Positions 13,460 to 17,346 of a stretch of 17,346 nt of DNA are shown piece by piece. The stretch is taken from assembly GCA_905187815.1 (NCBI GenBank), contig CAJJJM010000022.1, positions 1-17,346 of the forward strand, written 5' to 3'. The position numbers were made by a program, and so were the translations under genes. The notes under the pieces were generated by a model. The model saw nothing but the letters and a program-made list of their open reading frames with translations. It had not been told where the DNA came from and did not search any database. Origin of the DNA: an uncultured Methanomassiliicoccaceae archaeon (lineage in GTDB: Archaea; Thermoplasmatota; Thermoplasmata; Methanomassiliicoccales; Methanomethylophilaceae). Each line of letters begins with the position of its first letter. Position 1 is the first letter of the stretch.

Positions 13460-14293
13460 TCAAATCACCTCTGTCTCGCCCTCGAAGACCAGCTCCGCCG
13501 GTCCCTCCATGAGGACGTATCTGAGATCCTTGTCTACCGTGATCTTGAGCCATCCGCCCGGGAGATGCACGTCCACCGGCTCCCCGAACGGCACGAGCCC
13601 GTTAAGGGCCGCGGCGGTAGTCGTGGCGCACGCGCCGGTCCCGCATGCGAGTGTCCATGCCGCTCCTCTCTCGTAAACGCGTATGTATATCTTTCCGTCC
13701 TCGACCCTGCAGAACTCCACATTCGTCTTGCGGGGGAAGAACGGGTGGCATTCCAGGACCGGTCCGAGCCTGTCAACGGTCTCGTCGTCCATCTCGGTGA
13801 ACGTTATGAAGTGGGGGTTTCCCATGGACACTGCGTTGGCCCTGAACCTGACGCCCTCGGCCTCGAACGGCTGGTCGATGAACCTGCCGTCGAAGTCCAC
13901 GGGGACCTGTCTGCCGTCCAGGATGGGCGCGCCCATGTTGATCCTGACCGTCCCGACCTCCCCGTCCTCGAGGGTGACCGTCGCCTCGAGGTCGCCGGCG
14001 AGGGTGTGTATCGTGAACACGGTCCTGTCCACCAGGCCCTTGTCGTAGGCGTACTTGGCGACGCACCTGATGCCGTTGCCGCACATCTCCGCCTCGCTCC
14101 CGTCCGCGTTGATGATGCGCATGGTTATGTCGGTGCCCTCTCCGGGCAGCACGTACAGGACCCCGTCCGCGCCTATCCCGAAGTGGCGGTCGCACATCAT
14201 CTCGCACCAGCCGGGATCGATCACGGTGTCCCCGTCGGTGCCGTCGATCAGGATGAAGTCGTTGCCCAGTCCCTGGTACTTCCAGAACCTCAT
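13460..14293 (-). CDS. dapF: Diaminopimelate epimerase
   Basis: 277 residues, the normal length. It interconverts LL- and meso-diaminopimelate without cofactor, using two cysteines. Both are present: Cys71 in EMCGNGIRC and Cys217 in LACGTGACA. The start MRFWKYQGLGNDFILIDG is the canonical N-terminus, so I use the ATG at 14293, even though the frame is open much further upstream (antisense-like extension inside lysA). The ATGA overlap with the lysA stop (14290-14293) implies translational coupling. The product feeds LysA. A mirror pair of SMGNPHFI and GNGIR motifs confirms the family. Confidence 0.95.
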   Translation of the reverse strand: MRFWKYQGLGNDFILIDGTDGDTVIDPGWCEMMCDRHFGIGADGVLYVLPGEGTDITMRIINADGSEAEMCGNGIRCVAKYAYDKGLVDRTVFTIHTLAGDLEATVTLEDGEVGTVRINMGAPILDGRQVPVDFDGRFIDQPFEAEGVRFRANAVSMGNPHFITFTEMDDETVDRLGPVLECHPFFPRKTNVEFCRVEDGKIYIRVYERGAAWTLACGTGACATTTAAALNGLVPFGEPVDVHLPGGWLKITVDKDLRYVLMEGPAELVFEGETEVI

Positions 14294-14853
14294 CGCTGGA
14301 GCCTCTCGGGGATGATCTGGTGCCTCCACTGCTCCTCCACGGTCTCGGCCTCGCGGATCAGCTCGGCCTTGCCGTCGTTGACCAGGACCTCGGCGCAGAG
14401 CGGGCGGGAGTTGTAGTTGCTGGACATGGAGAACCCGTAGGCGCCGGCGTTGTAGACGGCGACGATGTCCCCCTCCTTCGGGTCGGGAAGGACCCTGTCG
14501 TGGGCGAGGTAGTCCCCGGACTCGCAGATCGGCCCCACGACGTCGTACTTGTCCGTGCATGCCTTGCCGAACTTGTTGGCGAGGGCGACGTAGTGGTAGG
14601 AGTCGTACATGGCGGGTCTGATCAGGGTGTTGAACCCGGCGTCGCAGCCGACGTACTTCTTGGTGCCGGCGTCCTTCACGTCGTTGACCCTTGTGAGCAG
14701 GACCGTGGTGTCGCAGACGATGTACCTTCCGGGCTCGAGGATGATGGTGCCGATGTCCGTCTCCTCCTGGATCATGTCCGTGAGGTTCATGGCGAGCTCC
14801 CCGACCTCCATCTCGTCCTCCTGAGGCTTGTACGGGACGCCGATCCCGCCTCC
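14290..14853 (-). CDS. lysA: Diaminopimelate decarboxylase, C-terminal half, cut at a sequence join
   Basis: 188 codons of a PLP-dependent decarboxylase that makes lysine from meso-diaminopimelate. The fragment opens with GGGIGVPYKPQ (the PLP phosphate loop), then ILEPGRYIV, DAGFNTLIRPAMYDSYHY, CESGDYLAHDR with the active-site Cys-Glu-Ser, and GAYGFSMSSNYNSRP near the end; all are standard LysA motifs. The N-terminal half including the PLP lysine is absent because the sequence changes to an unrelated piece immediately before the GGG loop (position about 14853). The ATG at 14811 sometimes implied by the open frame is internal and not a real start. It overlaps dapF by 4 bases. Confidence 0.9.
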   Translation of the reverse strand, partial: GGGIGVPYKPQEDEMEVGELAMNLTDMIQEETDIGTIILEPGRYIVCDTTVLLTRVNDVKDAGTKKYVGCDAGFNTLIRPAMYDSYHYVALANKFGKACTDKYDVVGPICESGDYLAHDRVLPDPKEGDIVAVYNAGAYGFSMSSNYNSRPLCAEVLVNDGKAELIREAETVEEQWRHQIIPERLQR

Positions 14854-14867
14854 TCGCCGGAGGAGGC
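14848..14867. other. Join 2: archaeal lysA to Bacteroidota-like sequence, inside an inverted repeat
   Basis: LysA coding sense stops at about 14853: the residue before GGG should be aromatic (FGGG) but reads Arg. The plus-strand gene tail starts to make sense from about 14854. The join falls within GCCTCCT-cgccgg-AGGAGGC, which could reflect a short shared sequence. Confidence 0.65.
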
Positions 14868-14973
14868 CCGGGAGACCATCCGGGAGCTGGCCAAGGACGG
14901 CGACTGCGGCATCATCTATCTGATGAACGGCGACGAACGACTGGCGTACCAGAAGATTAGCGGTGAGCGGTGA
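14854..14973 (+). CDS. C-terminal tail of an unrecognised bacterial gene
   Basis: About 39 codons plus a TGA at 14971-14973. The peptide starts SPEEARETIRELAKDGDCGI and continues IYLMNGDERLAYQKISGER, looking like a normal helix-strand end of a soluble protein. I do not recognise the family. The frame is open further left, but there it is antisense to lysA. Its end converges with the helicase, with a stem-loop between. Confidence 0.45.
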   Translation, partial: SPEEARETIRELAKDGDCGIIYLMNGDERLAYQKISGER

Positions 14974-15017
14974 GTGGTGAGCGGTCAGTACATACCTGCT
15001 AACCGCTAACCACTAAC
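14970..15017. terminator. Stem-loop between convergent genes
   Basis: GTGAGTGGTGAGCGGT (14970-14985) can pair with ACCGCTAACCACTAAC (15002-15017) at 14 of 16 positions around a 16-nt loop. The left arm is part of a local tandem array of GGTGAGC-like units (14962-14985); the right arm overlaps the helicase stop (15013-15015). It could serve both strands as a terminator. There is no long T run. Confidence 0.45.
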
Positions 15018-17346
15018 AACAATACCTCTTCTTCAGTTCCTCCACCGAGGTACCGGTGAAATAGTCTTCTATAAAGTCCCAACGACGGTCGTCACTCAGG
15101 CGGTCGGTACCGAAAAACATCGAGAACAGCTCGATCTGCTCCTGGAAGATGCGTTCGTTGGCATCGAGAATCAGGTTGCGATAACCGTCGGAAGCCGCCA
15201 GCTGTTCCAAGGCTTCCACATCGTTGAAGCGCACGTGGACACACGGCGTGCCTCCTCCCGCCACACTGAACGACAGCCCTCCCAACATGGAAAGCAGGTT
15301 GAGCAGCATGTTCAAGTCGGAGAAAGGCGTGCAATAGAATTCCAGCCGGTCGCCCTTATGCCCCGTGATGCGCTGGGCAAACAGTTTCTGGTAGCGCGAC
15401 AGCAACAAGTCGAAACCGCGGGTCACGGTAAACGACAGCTCGTTGGATTCCTTCTTCTGACTGCTGATGTAGCTGACGCTGCGTCCCTCTTCCGTACGGC
15501 TCTCGAGCAGGGAGCCAATGAAGCGCTTGGCCGAACGGACGTCCATCGCATGTTCGGCAAAGACGGCACGCAGGGCTTCTTCGTCAAAGCGGCCCTTGGT
15601 CTTCAACAAAGCCGTCTTCAGCAGCGTGACCAGGCTCTTGAACAATTCGTCCATGCGGCGGCGGAGCGTGTCGGCATCCTCCTTCAGCAGCACCTCGTGC
15701 TTGCCGACAGCCACAGGACGCGCGCCCTCGCACAGCGTACCGTTGTTCAGCTTCTGCTTGAACTCCTTGTAGCCCAACTCGGGGAAACGCTCTTCCCACA
15801 GGCGATCGAGACGGGCCAGGTAGACATTCTCCTCGCCTGCCACCGGAGTCAGGTAGGCAGCATACTCGCGGGCAAAGGCGTCGCCCGTCTTGTCCTGCAC
15901 ATAGCCCTCCACCAGCAGATTCTGCGGACTGACTTCCAGCAGACGCGCGCCGAAACGTTTCTGGATATCTTCCTCCAGCCACAGCAGGGCGGTCTTCACA
16001 AACTGCCCCAGCTCGGTTTCGTATTCCAGCTTGTTCTTCGTGCGGGGCAGTTTCACGACAAACTCGAAGTCGGAGAGCGACACCAGCATCTCAGGCTTCC
16101 GGCCCTTCATGTGGTACACCTCGACGAGCTTTTGCAGGATCAGTGCCAGCTGCTCCTGCGCGATGGCTCCCGTCTGGTGCAGACGGTTCATGTAGTAGAA
16201 GTCGCGCTCGTGGAAGTCGGTCGCCGAAATGCCCTGCACGGACGCGTCGCGGGCGGCACGCCCGATTTCCTGCACGTAGTCGACAAACGTGCTCGACGGG
16301 GCCACGTGGTAGACGCGGTCGATGTCACTGATGTCCACGCCCATACCGAAAGCCTGGGTGGCCACGATGAGCCGCTTGCTGCCGTCCTTGAAGGCATCCA
16401 CGATGGCCGCCTTCTGCACCTTGTCCTTCTTGCCGTAATAGGAGGCCACCAGCGGCCAGTCGGCGGGCTTCACCCACGACTTGATGCGCATGTCGATGCC
16501 ACCGGCAAAGGGATAGTAGAGCAGCGTCTTGTGTCCGTCCAGATAGTCGTCCACCCGGGCAGAGACCGCACGCTGCTTGGCCTTGTCGTAGGTTTCCCCT
16601 TCCTGCAGCTGCAACTGACGGATGTCAAAGCCGATGTTGCTGCGCTTCACCGTACCGATGTAGAGCACACAGGGCTCCATCTGCAACGAGCGTACCGTCT
16701 CGAAGACCATGTCGTTGTCGCCCGCCGGATTCCACACCGCCGTGGCCGTCAGGGCAAACAGCGGGAAGGTATAGCCCAGCGTCTGCTTCAAGCCGGCCAG
16801 ATAGCGTCCCAGGAACCAGTAGTCCACACGGAACTCCTTGCCCCAGGTGGTCACGGTATGGGCCTCGTCGACCACCACCAGCCCGATGTGCCGGTCGCCC
16901 ACAAAGTGGCGGATGTCATACGACAGCAACAGCTCGGGCGACAGGTAGAACAGGTCCACCTCCCCCTCGCGCACCCGGCGGTACACCTCGGCCTTCTGCT
17001 CGGGCGACAGGTCGGACGAAGCATAGGCCACACGCCCGTAGCCCTGATCCTGCAGGCTCTCCACCTGGTCCACAATCAGCGCCTTCAGCGGCGACACTAC
17101 CAGCGTGAGCGTCCCGTAGCGCCGGCCCAGATAGATGGCCGGCAACTGGAAGAGCAGCGACTTGCCCGATCCCGTAGGTGCCGTCAGCAGGAGATTGTCG
17201 GGACTGCCGCCCGATTCCCCAAGTCCTTTCTCGGCCTCGCGCGCCACGTGCTCGATGAGTTGCCCCTGCGAGAGGGTGGTCGTCTCCTTTCCCTTGAACA
17301 GGTCGTCGTATATCTCCAGTTCGCGGAACTGGGTGTAGCCATAAAT
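15013..17346 (-). CDS. RecQ-like SF2 DNA helicase, N-terminus beyond window edge
   Basis: 778 codons, open to the right edge; the visible part starts IYGYTQFRELEIYDDLF, so the N-terminus is missing and an apparent start at 17247 is internal. Helicase core: motif I TAPTGSGKS, motif Ia VVSPLKALI, motif II VVDEAHTVTTWG followed by FRVDYWFLG, the RecQ style, motif III ALTATA, motif V ATQAFGMGVDISDIDRV and motif VI QEIGRAARD. The C-terminal 350 or so residues (after FYYMNRLHQTGA) carry no visible RecQ zinc cluster and I cannot name a domain. It likely unwinds DNA with ATP; its biological setting (repair, or a defence system) is not shown. Sequence style and position after the join suggest Bacteroidota; that is inference. 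The stop TAG overlaps a stem-loop. Confidence 0.8.
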   Translation of the reverse strand: MYGYTQFRELEIYDDLFKGKETTTLSQGQLIEHVAREAEKGLGESGGSPDNLLLTAPTGSGKSLLFQLPAIYLGRRYGTLTLVVSPLKALIVDQVESLQDQGYGRVAYASSDLSPEQKAEVYRRVREGEVDLFYLSPELLLSYDIRHFVGDRHIGLVVVDEAHTVTTWGKEFRVDYWFLGRYLAGLKQTLGYTFPLFALTATAVWNPAGDNDMVFETVRSLQMEPCVLYIGTVKRSNIGFDIRQLQLQEGETYDKAKQRAVSARVDDYLDGHKTLLYYPFAGGIDMRIKSWVKPADWPLVASYYGKKDKVQKAAIVDAFKDGSKRLIVATQAFGMGVDISDIDRVYHVAPSSTFVDYVQEIGRAARDASVQGISATDFHERDFYYMNRLHQTGAIAQEQLALILQKLVEVYHMKGRKPEMLVSLSDFEFVVKLPRTKNKLEYETELGQFVKTALLWLEEDIQKRFGARLLEVSPQNLLVEGYVQDKTGDAFAREYAAYLTPVAGEENVYLARLDRLWEERFPELGYKEFKQKLNNGTLCEGARPVAVGKHEVLLKEDADTLRRRMDELFKSLVTLLKTALLKTKGRFDEEALRAVFAEHAMDVRSAKRFIGSLLESRTEEGRSVSYISSQKKESNELSFTVTRGFDLLLSRYQKLFAQRITGHKGDRLEFYCTPFSDLNMLLNLLSMLGGLSFSVAGGGTPCVHVRFNDVEALEQLAASDGYRNLILDANERIFQEQIELFSMFFGTDRLSDDRRWDFIEDYFTGTSVEELKKRYCC

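Noticed and set aside
12247..13512. 421-codon plus-strand open frame
   Set aside because: It is antisense to dapL, whose catalytic motifs are all in place; long antisense frames are common in GC-rich DNA.
12944..14416. 490-codon plus-strand open frame
   Set aside because: Antisense to dapL, dapF and lysA, which show complete motifs and operon overlaps.
13460..14560. Longer form of dapF starting inside lysA
   Set aside because: The canonical N-terminus MRFWKYQGLGNDF begins at 14293 with an ATGA overlap; the extension is out-of-frame lysA sequence.
15013..17247. Helicase starting at the GTG at 17245-17247
   Set aside because: The frame continues without a stop to the window edge with sensible residues, so the gene is simply cut at its N-terminus.
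1..17346. Horizontal transfer of bacterial genes into an archaeon
   Set aside because: No mobile element, att site or flanking repeat is seen, and genes at both joins are cut mid-domain, which fits assembly error better.

Overview
The window reads as three unrelated pieces of DNA joined end to end, each join cutting through genes. Positions 1 to about 1530 look like a Firmicutes/Clostridia bacterium: a DUF2325 gene and a divergent P-type ATPase, each with a sigma-A type promoter (TTGACA/TATGAT and TTGACG/TAAAAT, both with 17-bp spacers). Positions about 1535 to 14853 are archaeal: RadA, geranylgeranylglyceryl phosphate synthase, the THUMP-type tRNA G10 methyltransferase, a DUF5654 membrane protein, TATA boxes about 25 bp before starts or the tRNA, and a lysine operon ending in an LL-diaminopimelate aminotransferase. 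The RadA and overall style suggest a Thermoplasmatota methanogen such as a gut Methanomassiliicoccales; that rank is inference. Positions about 14854 to 17346 look like Bacteroidota: a gene tail and a large RecQ-like helicase. All three lineages live in animal guts, so a chimeric metagenome contig is the simplest explanation.

Bacterial left arm: the DUF2325 gene (minus) has a structured leader with a strong promoter, two matching inverted-repeat operators and an intrinsic terminator between them. The P-type ATPase (plus) stops shortly after its DKTGT motif.

Archaeal core: a minus-strand run (positions 4090 to about 1535) encodes a zinc-ribbon protein, a small helical protein, a two-ACT-domain protein, a CdhD/AcsD-like protein and the start of an unrecognised gene. 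Then come tRNA-Leu(UAA), a small DUF5654 protein, a membrane-anchored AlbA_2 protein, a plus-strand set (basic protein, PPC/DUF296 protein, divergent COG3044 ATPase) ending in a GAAA-loop hairpin, a minus-strand pair (GGGP synthase, zinc-ribbon protein), a small hypothetical gene, radA with the tRNA methyltransferase gene, and the lysA-dapF-dapL lysine operon with lysA cut at the second join.

Right arm: a short gene tail, a stem-loop between convergent genes and the RecQ-like helicase, open to the window edge. I saw no insertion sequence, CRISPR array, rRNA or phage genes. The most interesting points are the DUF2325 leader, the CdhD-like protein, the Cys in the RadA P-loop, the membrane AlbA_2 protein, and the divergent COG3044 ATPase next to a PPC protein lacking a usual His.
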